From Sabethes cyaneus (lineage: Eukaryota > Arthropoda > Insecta > Diptera > Culicidae): a DNA stretch of 64,000 nt. The notes beneath the pieces are model-generated. The model made no database searches. It was not told where the DNA came from and was given only the letters and a program-made list of their open reading frames with translations. Made by a program: the position numbers and the translations under genes. This document shows positions 45,800 to 58,544 of the stretch, piece after piece. The DNA lies in NCBI RefSeq assembly GCF_943734655.1, contig NC_071355.1, positions 205,035,939 through 205,099,938 of the forward strand, given 5' to 3'. The first letter of the stretch is position 1; each line of letters begins with the position of its first letter.

Positions 45800-46055
45800 G
45801 CAAACAACTTGTGAGTAGCCAGCTGCCCGTGAGGACTAGCGGCACACTGGTTTACAGATTTTGCATTACTTTTTGTTTTCTTCTTCATCTTACGCCCTCA
45901 ATTCTACACGCGGGTGGGAGTGCGAGTCCTCGCGAATAATCGGTATCTACTCAGGTAGATACTCAGGCTGCAATGACGTGCGAGAGCGACGGCCGTGGCT
46001 GTTAGCTAAATACACACTTGCAAAAGTCGTTGCAATGCATGAATAAACAAGAGCG
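45800..46055. repeat. Dispersed repeat, copy B
   Basis: Matches 14640-14865 (see copy A): TTTTGCATTACTTTTT, GGGTGGGAGTGCGAG, GTGGCTGTTAGCTAAATACA and GTTGCAATGCATGAATAAA in the same order. Contains a GGTATCTACTCAGGTAGATACTC local palindrome. Confidence 0.55.
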
Positions 46056-46389
46056 GGAGTCCTTGCTTACGGAATGCTTATGCCGGCGTGTTCATTAGAA
46101 CGAGTACGCGTGTTTGAGAAAATAAGCCCACACAAGTGCGGGCTTCGCAACACTTGTCACAGTCAACCGCCATTACTTTTGAATAATTGTCGGTTTCTTG
46201 AAACCTATTATTAGAATGATAAACCTTCAAAAACGAAAAATATCTGTTTATGTTTCCTGTTACTTCAGAAACTTCGCCCTCATACCTTACTACTTCATCC
46301 AAGATGAATCTGCTGATTGCGGATTGTGAAGAGATTCGAAAATCTCTCCCGAAAAAATTCTAAATAATTTAATATTATCAAGGAACAAG

Positions 46390-46500
46390 GACAAGGAACT
46401 CAAAACCCGCTAAATTTTGAACCAAAACGGAGAGTACCATCACAAATAAAGGTAACTCTTCGTTTTGATTCAAAATTTAGCGGTTTTTGAGTGCCTTGTC
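46390..46500. mobile_element. Foldback element (hairpin MITE)
   Basis: GACAAGGAACTCAAAACC... pairs with ...GGTTTTTGAGTGCCTTGTC, arms ~48 bases, loop ~12. Inner arms TAAATTTTGAACCAAAACG and the inverse CGTTTTGATTCAAAATTTA. No duplication identified. Confidence 0.7.
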
Positions 46501-49500
46501 ACCTCTGTAATCTATACCCAAGTAACCATAAGCATTAATCCAAAACCGTATATTGGAAATAATTCTGCATCCCAAGTGCCAAACTTTTGTATATTAGCAA
46601 TCTTAATGCTTATAAAACGTATATTAACATTGTTGATGCATAGAAGCATTAACGTAAATCAGCATTAAAGAAAGCAATATATGCGCATATAACGTAACAA
46701 TATAATGCATTTAGTCAATTGCATTAAAACGAGCCGTAAGTGTTGATGAACGGCTTGTACTTGACTTCTTATTTTGCTATTCGGCGGCCACTATTTGTGC
46801 CCTCTTCCATCTGGCGGTTGCCGTCTTTTTCTATCCTATTGGTAATGCAGGACAAGTAGCTATGATATGAGAAGGAATATCACCAAGATTTAAATACGAC
46901 TAATTTCACCTCACTCAATCACATCCGCTATGGTTTAGATAGCAAAGGTGCAAGGAAACGAATGAGGTTGCATGACTAACTCCCGGTTCGAGCCCTGTCT
47001 AGGTGGTAAGATTATTCAGCATTTCCAAAAAGGGTTCTGTTTATCCTGCTCCCCTTGAGATGCAGCAAAAAAATCGCTAGCTTTTTTAGTTTTTTAAATC
47101 CCGACCGAATCTATTTTTATTTACCATAACAAGCAAACGATATGCCATCGATACTTTTTCGATACGTCGATAATGTAGACAAAATGACGTTTCCTTTAAG
47201 CCTCAAACAAACACTGATAATGCTTATTGGATGCTTGTGGCGTAGCATTTTAACAACCCGCTATTTCGCCTTTTTAGCATTATGTGAGTTCTACAGAAGT
47301 ATATAAAGAAAAATATGCTTTTAATCATAGTTCTGTTACTATAAAAAAGTTCTTATAAAGTGAAAAAAACTTTGCAGAAGACATTAAGGTGATACCTTTA
47401 ATAGTTTCGTCACAAATATCGATGTCCGTGTTCTTTTTAATCCGTCCCACTGTGCGTCGTGTCGTCCTTTGACGTATTTGACAAACCTTTCAAAAAACTC
47501 GTACTAATTTAAATACTTGACATTTTAGCAGATGTCCGAAATTTTCATAACGGCCAATAGGTGTTCGGGTCTCTCACAGCATGATTGATCAAGTCTCAAT
47601 AGTGCTTTTAATTATTAGGTGTTTAATTTAATTGTGTGCTCCGGTGACGTTGCTAAAGACGAACCGCTACGCTAGCTTCACTAGCAGTAGCCTGATAGTT
47701 GCAGTAAATAAAAACATGCAATCAAGTATTCAAACTCAACCACAATTACTCATATCCATTCGCTGTATTGAACTTCTAATTGAATATCCTGATTGATTGA
47801 TTTTACATAACCCAAATATATGCAACCGCATGTTGATTGAAAAATCGACATCAGCTCGCTAATCAGCTTTAACAAGCGTCGAAATGATATAAAAAATTCA
47901 TTTAACTTAATTTAGTCAAACGCTTATTATGAATTGTTATCAGACAGTGAGCGCAATTCGAATTTTTTTCTGCCGACTACACTACACTATTTTCAATTTT
48001 TAATACCAGCCTTATCGATAGAAAGCGATTTTCAAAACCATATGAAACAGACATCCTTGGTGTAGGTAGGTACTGGAATTATATTTCCCACTACAATTTC
48101 TCACAATAGCTACTGGAATAGAATGGCTGCTCAGAGGCATTGAATTTATTCCCGTTCGAAACTGCACTGTAGTAGGATGTAACAAGACTGCGTTTCAATT
48201 CCGTGGAAATCAAAAACGGTCACGCTGAGGGTCTCTGCATAGGTGGCAGCGTTGCGACGAAATCCCAACGCCAAACAGCCTATTATTGTTTCCAGTGATA
48301 AAATTAAACTGAAAATATTTTTCTTATGTGCTCGCAATAAATTGGATATAGCCGAATAAACGCAACCTCACTCGTTTGCTAAAAATATGATGGGTTCAAA
48401 TAAGCTTCAACATCCCAAATCGACTCACCGACTAAAAAAAATAGTATTCCTGGTTACGTATCACGTCGTAATACTATCCATGGTGCACCTGCGAACGAAT
48501 GGGTGTGTTTATTTTCTGCAAATGGGAATGAAATTCAATTCCCGGCGCGCCGCTCCCGTTCGAGGAGAACTCACCACCTTCCATCAATGCATGCTCTTGG
48601 ATTCTATTTATTCTACAACCGTTACCTGGTTGGTTTGCAGTATAAAAGCATCGACGAATCCCTGTTAGTTCCACTTCTGACCATTATTGACATTGACGGC
48701 AGGGTCGGCGCCACCTCGAAATAGCATTTTGGTTACAGAGCGTCTCCGTTTAAAATATGCAGAATGCGGTACAAAACTGTAACATTATGAAGCACTGCTG
48801 AGTTAAACTTTAATTTTCACTATAAAATTCGGAAAACTTGACACACCGAACAAGCGCCCAGCGAATGGAACCGTGCTCTGCCGATAACAGAACAAACCGT
48901 ACGAGTGTACCCCATAGTGGCACCCATCTGTGTCCATCGCGTCGTCGTGCCGAATCCGCCAAAGGATGCTTGCACTATTATCGTTAAGTGGTTGCACTTT
49001 CGCACAAGTCCTCTGGATTCACTGCCGACTGGTAGATAGGTAGCTTTGCTGTGTGTGACCGGCAAGGCCAGGATAAACCCCGTTAGCGAAGGGTTCCTGT
49101 TGCACCGCCGCCGCCGCCGCTGCCGCGTTGGAATGCAAGTGAGAAGGAAATTTATTTCTGTTGCTTGTTCTTGTTAACCGTGTGGTCGCGTGTCCAATCA
49201 GAGTCCCTTGAATTGGTGTATACAAGGCGAAAAAAAAAACGATTGGCGTTAAACCTGCCCGTTGCCAGTGATATTCCATTTGGCGTTACGACCTTCTATG
49301 TTACGTTCGACGGCGAAGATATAATAGTAAAAGCTGAAAGCTGCATCCAATTCTCTCGTTATAATGGAGCTCAAATGTTTACATCCACGTTTGTAAAGAG
49401 CCTAGTAGTTGGGATCACTGTTTGGAAATATAACTGCTGCAGCGTAATGGTAATGCGATTTCCAGCAGCAGACCCGGAAAACGGAGGAGTTCCTACTGAT

Positions 49501-50524
49501 TGGGTAGGAAAAATCACCCACAGAAAATGTATGTTGCAGCGTTTGCGATTGGAAGATGGCAGTTTTCAAGTCACGGATTCTTAAACAAATTACTGGATAT
49601 AATACAACGTGATAAGGATATGATTTATATTGTAACCAAAATTTTACTGAATTTCTTTTACATTTCAATTATTTTTAGCCTCGTGACAGATGAGGGAGCT
49701 GACTAGGAAGGAACCGCCAAGGGGGGACACGAAACGTAATTATGGATGTATGTTCCGCCATAACTCCGGAACGTCTGAACGCTTCTTCATCAAACGTCGC
49801 TTGTCAAACACATATTTTTTTGACATACAAGAGCCAGCGCGGGGAGGTTGACAAAAGAGGGAGACGGTCTCTTACAAGGGGGAGGAAGGTTCAAATGGGA
49901 AAATGGGGTGCGTTTCTTTTGCATTTGGTATGACATCAGTTGTACCAGTGGTTGGATTTCTGACTGGGGGAAATGGGTGACCACTAACAAATGGGAGGTT
50001 CAAAAATGTAAAAAAGGCTTAGTGTCGATTTATACCGAGAAAAATACTGATTTACAAGTAGCTAGGAGACAGCGGAAGGGGAACTGACAAAGAAGAAAAA
50101 ATGGTTTATTTCTTTCATTATGAGAATTTTCGTTACAACAGATGTACAAGTGACTGAGGAACAAAGGGACCCCGAATAATTTATCATTTTAACAAGTTTT
50201 TACAATCTAATGTAGAATAACGATTTTTCGAAAAAAATTTGCATTACCACTCGCTAATTTCACCTTGTGTTGTGTGTTTACGTTTGATGAACTACTTATT
50301 GTGTTAGCCATTAGTGTTTTACAATTTCAGCCGAGCGTCCAAACCACAGTTGTTAGATTAAGCAGCCGGGAACCACGCAGCATCGCACTTCTTAGCTCAG
50401 CTATATAATCTTAAGGATAGAGTATTACCGGTTACGGTCCTGTGGAGGCACTAGGTAGGAATTTGGGATAATTTTCATTAGAGCTATGTTAGATGCTACT
50501 TGATTGCTTTTTCTATTTCATACC
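46501..50524. other. Long stretch without a recognised gene
   Basis: About 4 kb. Near 46520-46730 GCATTAA/TTAATGC words recur many times in an AT-rich mini-repeat, and CCCAAGTAAC-type MITE ends occur near 46517. A GCCGCCGCCGCCGC triplet run is at 49108-49122. Open frames up to 139 codons show no domain. Confidence 0.45.
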
Positions 50525-51507
50525 CGCTTCTACTTCAACTTGGACTTGGATTTGAATTTGGACTCGAATGTAGGCCGAGACTTGGATCTAAATAAGTATT
50601 TCGATATGAATGTGAATATGGATTTGCACTTGGAATTGGAATTGAACTTGAAGTTGGATCTGAACTTGGAGTTGGAATTGAACTTGGAGTTGGAATGGAA
50701 CTTGGAGTTGGATCTGAACTTGGAGTTGGAATTGAACTTGGAGTTGGAATTGAACTTGGAGTTGGAATTGAACTTGGAGTTGGAATTGAACTTGGAGTTG
50801 GAATTGAACTTGGAGTTGGAATTGAACTTGGAGTTGGAATTGAACTTGGAGTTGGAATTGAATTTGGAGTTGGAATTGAACTTGGAGTTGGAATTGAACT
50901 TGGAGTTGGAATTGAACTTGGAGTTGGAATTGAACTTGGAGTTGGAATTGAACTTGGAGTTGGAATTGAACTTGGAGTTGGATCTGAACTTGGAGTTGGA
51001 ATTGAACTTGGAGTTGGAATTGAACTTGAAGTTGGAATCGAACTTGGAGTTGGAATTGAACTTGAAGTTGGAATCGAACTTGGAGTTGGAATCGAACTTG
51101 GAGTTGGAACCGAACTTGGAGTTGGAATTGAACTTGGAGTTGGAATCGAACCTGGAGTTGGAATTGAACTTGGAGTTGGAATCGAACTTGGAGTTGGAAT
51201 CGAACTTGGAGTTGGAATCGAACTTGGAGTTGGAACCGAACTTGGAGTTGGAATCGAACTTGGAGTTGGAATTGAACTTGAAGTTGGAATCGAACTTGGA
51301 GTTGGAATCGAACTTGGAGTTGGATTCGAATTTGGAGTTGGAATCGAACTTGGAGTTGGAATCGAACTTGGAGTTGGAATCGAACTTGGAGTTGGAATCG
51401 AACTTGGAGTTGGAACCGAACTTGGAGTTGGAATCGAACTTGGAGTTGGAATCGAACTTGGAGTTGGAATCGAACTTCGAGTTGGAATCGAACTTGGAGT
51501 TGGAATT
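50525..51507. repeat. 18-bp minisatellite grown from TTGGAN hexamers
   Basis: A degenerate TTGGAY-rich lead (50525-50640) passes into ~48 units of TTGGAATTGAACTTGGAG. The first half is mostly GAATTGAAC, the second mostly GAATCGAAC and GAACCGAAC, so homogenised blocks are visible. The 18-mer is itself three related hexamers. Long open frames in several phases (LELELN, SNSKFN) are by-products. Confidence 0.95.
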
Positions 51508-51589
51508 GCTAGGGCTAGGGCTAGGGCTAGGGCTAGGGCTAGGGCTAGGGCTAGGGCTAGGGCTAGGGCTAGGGCTAGGGCTAGGGCTT
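51508..51589. repeat. (AGGGCT)n hexamer array, G-quadruplex-prone
   Basis: About 13 perfect units directly joined to the 18-bp array. GGG every six bases gives a strand able to form G-quadruplexes. It is not the TTAGG insect telomere repeat, and most Diptera lack that repeat. Confidence 0.9.
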
Positions 51590-52186
51590 AGATTTTGTAG
51601 TTCCACTAAGAGTTAAAACATCAGGCCATAATTACTTATCTTCTCAAGTTTTGTGATGATTTCGTATTTTGACAATTTTTGCATTGCTTGTAGCACTAGT
51701 CAACTAGTAACTGGCTTGAAACTGGTATGCAATTGACGAAATTAGCTTACTTACAGCAATGATTAAACCGAAAAAATAAATAACTATTCTGGATTATCAT
51801 TTACAACACTGATTCGCATTCGTCAATTTCCACGAAATCGTTGATAGCACCAATCGTTGTGATAGATTGATTGATTGAAGTATTAGTGTCTCACAACTAA
51901 CATGTGGACAACCGATTAAAATACCAATAAACTAACGTACTCTGCAGCTAGTTCCTTCCGACACTTTACTTTACAACTATTTGCATGCGTGTCAGAAATA
52001 CGATTGAAACTATGCGAAGAATTGCAAACTATTAACTGTCGCAAAGTAACAAATGAACACTCAAAAACTTTTCTCGGATAAGACAGTCACTGATTTTCCT
52101 CACTTTGAGAATTTCTGCATTACGTCACATGCATCCCTGCAGCCCTGTCTCCGTGCAATACAACAGTTCCGAATAAATTCTTGCAG
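51590..52186. other. No gene recognised
   Basis: Non-coding, no motif. The stretch ATTTACAACACT... to ...AGAATAGTT-type sequence near 51780-51810 resembles, inverted, 31255-31310, hinting at another dispersed repeat. Confidence 0.4.
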
Positions 52187-52306
52187 TAGGGTATTTTGAA
52201 CCCCATCAGCAGCTGTACAGAATTTGGCCACTTACAGCAAAATCAAATGGAAGTGTCCAAATTATGTACAGCTGCTGATGGGGTCCAAAATAGGTTGGTT
52301 ACCCTA
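52187..52306. mobile_element. Foldback MITE, copy 2 (reverse orientation)
   Basis: Same family as 12076-12204, but inserted the other way round: the loop reads CAGCAAAATCAAATGGAAG here and its complement there. One arm has lost ~9 bases near its tip. Confidence 0.8.
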
Positions 52307-52439
52307 CATTGATGCAATCTGCAAAAGTCTGACGTCTGACCGCTCACTTTTCTATGACGTTTCACTTTCGGAACATCAAACTCAAATCAACTAGATACAA
52401 GTTTTGAAAATAAAATCGGTTGAAGGAAAGGGGCGGTTT

Positions 52440-52530
52440 TACGCTCTGGCGTACTTCCCAAGCGCAGATATTAAATTGGCCATGGGTTTAAACGTCATAA
52501 AGAATCTTCAACCTGTTGAGACAGGGGGAT
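52440..52530 (-). repeat. Single unit of the 32985-33310 tandem repeat
   Basis: The minus strand reads TTTAAACCCATGGCCAATTT then AATATCTGCGCTTGGGAAGT and ACGCCAGAG, matching the unit of the tandem array at 33 kb. Confidence 0.55.
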
Positions 52531-55500
52531 TTGTTACTTTTTTGTAAACAGAAACCACACTTAACAGATGGTGCCTGTGAAGCAAGGTAATTATAAAGAA
52601 AATATATCGGGAAATTTGACCTTGAAACTTTTCATAAATTTTCCCTGTTTAGTAATTAAAAACTCGTACTTGTACTGTTTCGCCTTGTTTTGATTTGTTA
52701 CTTAGTTTCGCCTGTTTACATGCGCCTGTGTTTTGAAAAAAAAAACGTAGTTTCGCTCTTTACTCTCGCCTATTTACAAAACGATTTGTAAATGAGCCTG
52801 ATACTTCATAACAATGAAAAATGCTACACTGCAAATTGTCTTTTGTTTTGATTAATTGATTTGCCTTTATCGCCCATCACTAAAAACTTTTTTTTAAATA
52901 ATTCTATCGATTACTACAGACGAAAAGAATCTTGCCATGGATATTATCAGTCTTTTTAAGGCTGATGGTGTAATAAAACGATTTGTTTACATTTAGCTAG
53001 TTGCGCCATAATCGCGAATCACTCCGGAATTGGTATACTTTAGTCAAAAGTATTATTGTCATTACAATTTATGTGTTACTGGGTAACTTTGTAACTAGAG
53101 TGCTATCAAATAAAGTCAAAAATATAAACTCTTTTCTCCCATATCTCCCAGTATAGGTCACTCTCGTAGACCTTAATATACTATAGATAGCTGCAAGCTT
53201 GGTACTGTGCTGTGCATGAATAAATACAGGAATAGACGGAAAAAGCTTAGCGATAAATTGCTTCGGTTGTTCTACCCGGCCGGCGGCTGATAGTCGCCAC
53301 CGGCGCGCGGTGGCTCATGGTCACTGTGTCAATAGATAGACCTAGGTACTGACTGGTGTGTACACTGCAATCGCGCTTTCGCGGCGCAGTTTAGCGGAAA
53401 GTGTTTAGCAGAAGGGTACCCGTAAAGAGCACATCCGCCGCCGACGGGTTCGAAACGTAACGCAGCGAGCGAACGAGCGATGATCATCAGCTTGTGCATC
53501 ATCAAGCACCCGGAGGGACCGTATATCACTCGCAAGTGTGACGGGCGTAATACCGGATTTATTGATGCGGAAAGCGTTGGTATCATAGAGTGATCAATCA
53601 TCTTCTGTTGTACGCGTTGCCAGGCAGGGCAGCGTGCGAGGCCTGGCCCGAGGACCGCTGCGTTGAATAGCTAAAATTGTTTCGATGAGTGGTCCCAATA
53701 TTATAGAATTTTCCGGGTGGTCCACCGCTGATGGTTGTCTTGTTTCGTTTTGGATCAAACAGCACGGAAACGACACGGTAGGGAGGCCGCGTTGACGGGA
53801 ATGAAAAATCTGTTGAACGAGTACGTGGTCGGCTGTGATTTGATGCAAGCAGGAACAAATAAATTTTGGGATGAAAGAAAAGCCTAACAAACCATTTGAG
53901 GCCGAACCTTGGCTGGCAATGTTTGGCTGCGCTTGGTATGCGAGGAATCTGCTGGACACGTTTCAGATCAATTTGAATCGGATTCGCTTATTGCATAAAT
54001 CATTACAATTGATTGGTGTATAAGCATATCAATATGGATAAGATTGACCGTTTTTGAGCAGTTCAAAAGCGTAACGGTTTGCTTGCAACCGTCACTTGCA
54101 GTACTGTATGTTGAAATTTATTATAAACGGCTGCATGTAGCCGCATTGATTATTTTAATCAGTGCGTGCAAGCTCTCAATTCGTTTAATTTTAATTAATA
54201 TATCCGTAACAAAGAAAATACATCACCCCTTTGATGACACTGTGACACAAACTGGCTTTCAGGCAATATTTTCCGCTTACCAACAATTAAGGCATTTCAA
54301 TAATTTGGCACTTTAATGTAGCCTTTATCGTTTTGTGTCCATATGTTGGTAATGATTACGCCAATCAAAAATTTTTCCGAGTTTCGTGTCAAGCCTTTAT
54401 TCTATCAGAATGCCACCACTTTGATGGTCGCATGGAATCGACATCATAAATTGCTGTTACACAATTAGCAGTGCATATATCATATGTATTCGAATCTAGA
54501 GCTGTACATCCAATACGGCTTTTGCCACCCGCTGAACGTTGAATTTTCCAACTATCCAACGCTTGGCAAAGTGATAAAATTTAATCACATTCCAACATTG
54601 CACGACCAATTTGACCTAACGGTCCCGGTATGACTGCTCCGATCAGGCCAAAACGGCAAACAACGAGGGCTGTTAATTATCAATTTGTAAATATTTATTA
54701 AATGCATTTTAATACTTTTGCCAAATAATTTATCAGTTGAATTAAATGTTGACCGGGTGGTAATTAAACGTTGCGAGTGTGGCGGCGTAATTGATGTATA
54801 GAATTTGATAAAATGTGTGCTATTTCAGTACGATAAAAAATATGGCATTTCTGTATGAAATTGATCTATACACTTACTCCGGAATAAATTGTAATTAACG
54901 GTTCTCGTTTAATTACATGCATTGAGAGAGCACTAATTGCAACAGAGAGTATGTAGTGAATTTTGGTTTTCCTACATCCGACAGTGAATCTTAATGAATT
55001 GTGATTCGATTGGGAAAAGGCACCTTGAGTAAGTCTCATATTCTTACTCAAAGCGGCACAAAAACCCAATATTTTTTGAAACAGTTCTACAAACATAATC
55101 CAATAGGTACAAATCAATAAAAACCTACTAAATATAATACACACACTTGTAGACATGTACAAAAGTAACTAAAAAAACATGTTATTTCCGTGATGCACGA
55201 TTATACTCCAAGGCCATTCGACGAATTGGTTCATGAAGTCCATAATTTGTGCGGTGGGACTCGACACGCAGAAGCTGTTGATTCCGTAGCGGTCGACGAG
55301 GGCAGTATAAATGAGACCGCGATAAAACAGCAGGGCAGCCCAGAGTACTCAACAGAATCTTACGACCAGTCTTGACAATGATGTCCTTTCGTCGCTGTTC
55401 AAGAGGCGCAATTCCTACTAATTGAAAAAGTTCCTAATAGGGCGGCAGAGTATCGGGGTTACGGATGAAGCATTTATGCACAGATTGTGATTTATGTATC

Positions 55501-55636
55501 CGTTCAACACGAAGTATCCAATATTCATAATGAGGAACACAAACCACACAACTAGTGTGGCGGAACTTAGTGTGTCCTGTGATAAGAATCAAAAGACCAT
55601 GTACGTGTGTTGTCGAGGCTGTCAACTGACTGTGGT
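52531..55636. other. Long stretch without a recognised gene
   Basis: About 3.1 kb. Around 53270-53600 the sequence is GC-richer than its neighbours, but open frames (up to 121 codons) show no domain. I see no splice-linked series I could defend as exons. Confidence 0.4.
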
Positions 55637-55774
55637 TTATTTTGTGGTTTCAATTGGCAGATAAATTTTTGTATCATCAGCGTAGCATAGTCTTGTTCCA
55701 AGAGGTAACAGTCGAGTGATGTCGTTCACGAACAGTGAAAACAGCAAAAGTCCTAAGATGCTACCTTGTGGAAC
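55637..55774 (-). pseudogene. Non-LTR RT fragment with YADD motif
   Basis: The minus strand gives VPQGSILGLLLFSLFVNDI (RT motif B) and LCYADDTKIYLPI (motif C, catalytic YADD). Only ~45 codons survive and the frame then leaves the family. The usual GP after ILG is changed to GL. The clade cannot be judged from so little. Confidence 0.8.
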
Positions 55775-55779
55775 TCGCA

Positions 55780-56279
55780 TAGCAGCTTTCACATGCTTTC
55801 GTGTGCATTCGTATGCGTTCGTGTGTTTTCGTGGAAAAAAGTGACTCGCTACCGTCAGGTTCGCTAGTATCTGTAGAAAGTAGCATGTACGTGTTTGGAT
55901 TTCTACTTCCACTTCGGTTCTGTGGTATCCATGTAAGCGTATAATTTAGCGTGCAGGCTAATAAAAACTCATCGAAGATCAGACGGAAATCGGGATATCA
56001 AGCCTGAAGTTAATCCTGCTCCAAAAGATCTAGAAAGTCCGTCTCCATGGTTCGAATATCTTCGCAAATGCAAATTACGGTTAAGTGTAATATGTCTACT
56101 GTTGATCCACTGACCAACTGGCGTGACACATTGAAGGAAATACTTTAAAAAACATCGTCCAACAAATGTTTCTTGCTCACTAACACCTCCTGTTATGGAT
56201 ATTTCGGGGTAACTTATAATTGTAGGGTTTGGACATTTAGTCGGTTTTATATTCAACTTCGAATGCAGGTTCAAGCACT
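55780..56279. other. No gene recognised
   Basis: Non-coding. The Cys/His-poor frame upstream of the RT fragment shows no motif. GTGTGCATTCGTATGCGTTC-like wording near 55801-55830 is a small local repeat. Confidence 0.35.
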
Positions 56280-57457
56280 AGGACTTAGCCTAGGAGTTGG
56301 GCTTGGATAGGGCTTGTACTTGGACTTGAGTGTGGACTTAAATTTGGATTTGGTCTTGGAGTTGGACTTGATTCTGGACTTAGACTTGGACTTGGACTTG
56401 TAGTTGGGCTTGGACTTCAAAAAGGACTTGAACATCAAGTTGGATCTGGATCTGGATCTGGATCTGGATCTGGATATGGATCTGGATCTGGATCTGGATC
56501 TGGATCTGGATCTGGATCTGGATCTGGATCTGGATCTGGATCTGGATCTGGATCTGGATCTGGATCTGGATCTGGATCTGGATCTGGATCTGGATCTGGA
56601 TCTGGATCTGGATCTGGATCTGGATCTGGATCTGGATCTGGATCTGGATCTGGATCTGGATCTGGATCTGGATCTGGATCTGGATCTGGATCTGGATCTG
56701 GATCTGGATCTGGATCTGGATCTGGATCTGGATCTGGATCTGGATCTGGATCTGGATCTGGATCTGGATCTGGATCTGGATCTGGATCTGGATCTGGATC
56801 TGGATCTGGATCTGGATCTGGATCTGGATCTGGATCTGGATCTGGATCTGGATCTGGATCTGGATCTGGATCTGGATCTGGATCTGGATCTGGATCTGGA
56901 TCTGGATCTGGATCTGGATCTGGATCTGGATCTGGATCTGGATCTGGATCTGGATCTGGATCTGGATCTGGATCTGGATCTGGATCTGGATCTGGATCTG
57001 GATCTGGATCTGGATCTGGATCTGGATCTGGATCTGGATCTGGATCTGGATCTGGATCTGGATCTGGATCTGGATCTGGATCTGGATCTGGATCTGGATC
57101 TGGATCTGGATCTGGATCTGGATCTGGATCTGGATCTGGATCTGGATCTGGATCTGGATCTGGATCTGGATCTGGATCTGGATCTGGATCTGGATCTGGA
57201 TCTGGATCTGGATCTGGATCTGGATCTGGATCTGGATCTGGATCTGGATCTGGATCTGGATCTGGATCTGGATCTGGATCTGGATCTGGATCTGGATCTG
57301 GATCTGGATCTGGATCTGGATCTGGATCTGGATCTGGATCTGGATCTGGATCTGGATCTGGATCTGGATCTGGATCTGGATCTGGATCTGGATCTGGATC
57401 TGGATCTGGATCTGGATCTGGATCTGGATCTGGATCTGGATCTGGATCTGGATCTGG
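56280..57457. repeat. (GGATCT)n hexamer satellite, ~1.0 kb, with degenerate TTGGAC lead
   Basis: A degenerate lead of TTGGAC/TTGGAT-type hexamers (56280-56441) runs into ~169 units of GGATCT at 56442-57457; one variant unit (GGATAT) was seen near 56473. All frames are open on both strands (LD, SR, DP, IQ dipeptides). Lack of decay suggests recent expansion. I do not call the SR-repeat frame a splicing-factor gene. Confidence 0.97.
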
Positions 57458-57798
57458 TTGGTGGTGTAATTGGATACCGCATTTGACGCGAGATTGAGAG
57501 TTGTTGATGAAAGTCCTTTCTGGGCTGTCAATTATTTTGCAAAGTTTGCATATAATTTTTACCATTTATTACAGTGTAGGTTCTACGCAATTACTCCCTC
57601 ATATGAAGTACAAGATATTTTGACCTGTATAAGTCGATACCAAAATGATAAAAGTTATATTAATGTATCTGAGCATTTCGTACAATACAGTAAATTACAA
57701 ATTTGCATTACAAACTTCTGAATATTGTCAAATTGTCAAGTATTGTCGAATTGCACCCGCATTCGTAGTCCGACGTGAACCACTCGTTCGTTCTCCTA

Positions 57799-58540
57799 AC
57801 GGGTGGCAACTAAAATTTTGGAATTTTTTTTCTCAAGCTGTCAAAAAAAGACAAAGATACATGAAGAGATCTGATTTACCGAAATTAAAGATACATTATC
57901 CATTGTTGAAAAAAAATTAGTGTGCATTTGAAATCGGTCCGTAATCGGCTGTTCGGCGAAGCTTTCGTTTGACGTTGAAACAGGAGCGTTGTACGACCTT
58001 CATGTCAACTTTGCGAATGCATCTCTTGATTCTACCAAACAACTGTTTACAATTCGTGGCTCTCAAGTTATTTTTATGCACCAAGGAACTCAAAATCGCG
58101 AAGAAATCTTCGATTGGGCGCACTGAGACAGATTTTTCGGGTCGTGGTCTTCGGGTAAAAATGGGATCAAATGGGTATTCAGGAACGATTGTGTTTTTTT
58201 GGCGTAATGCGATGATGCTCTATCCGGCCAAAACACGTATTGTCCATCTGCATGATGTTTTTGTAGAAACGGGATCAAAATTTTCTCCAAACATTCGTCT
58301 TTTTGCCGAGATTTCTGGGGCAGTTCGTAGAAGTGTACAACGCGCTCACTAAATGCTTCTTTTTTCGACATCATTTTAAGCAAAACAAGGCAAACATAAA
58401 CAAAACAAAAAGTATTGCCAAAAAGAGGAGAGAGAGAGAGAGAGAGATCTAACACATACATATTCTCATTTCTCTCTGAGTTCGTTTGTTGTGGAATATA
58501 GGCGCCTCCAAAATATTCCAAAATTTTAGTTGTCACCCGT
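57799..58540 (-). mobile_element. Tc1/mariner element, DD37E type, internally deleted
   Basis: Inverted ends ACGGGTGGCAACTAAAATTT (left) and the complement of ACGGGTGACAACTAAAATTT (right), with TA at 57797-57798 and 58541-58542. At 742 bases it is about half a usual Tc1/mariner. The interior holds a broken transposase on the minus strand. Confidence 0.9.
57917..58371 (-). pseudogene. DD37E transposase, central deletion and frameshift
   Basis: Starts MSKKEAFSERVVHFYEL at 58371, then jumps without the middle of the protein into CLEKILIPFLQKHH and FWPDRASSHYAKK (second catalytic Asp). After a 1-base shift near 58108 it continues RPIEDFFAIL (third catalytic residue, Glu) and ends at 57917. Counting across the shift gives 37 residues between Asp and Glu, the DD37E signature described from mosquitoes. 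The DNA-binding region and first Asp are gone, so it is inactive but could be mobilised in trans through its ends. Confidence 0.85.
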
Positions 58541-58544
58541 TAAA

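Noticed and set aside
51508..51589. Interstitial telomere repeat
   Set aside because: AGGGCT is not the insect TTAGG repeat and there is no subtelomeric context.
50504..51616. 358-370-codon frames LELELN/SNSKFN
   Set aside because: Open because the unit length is a multiple of three and lacks stops; several frames on both strands are equally open.
56271..57565. Long SR-, DP-, IQ- and LD-dipeptide frames, one looking like an RS splicing factor
   Set aside because: Pure GGATCT hexamer translation; no RRM or other domain and all phases open.
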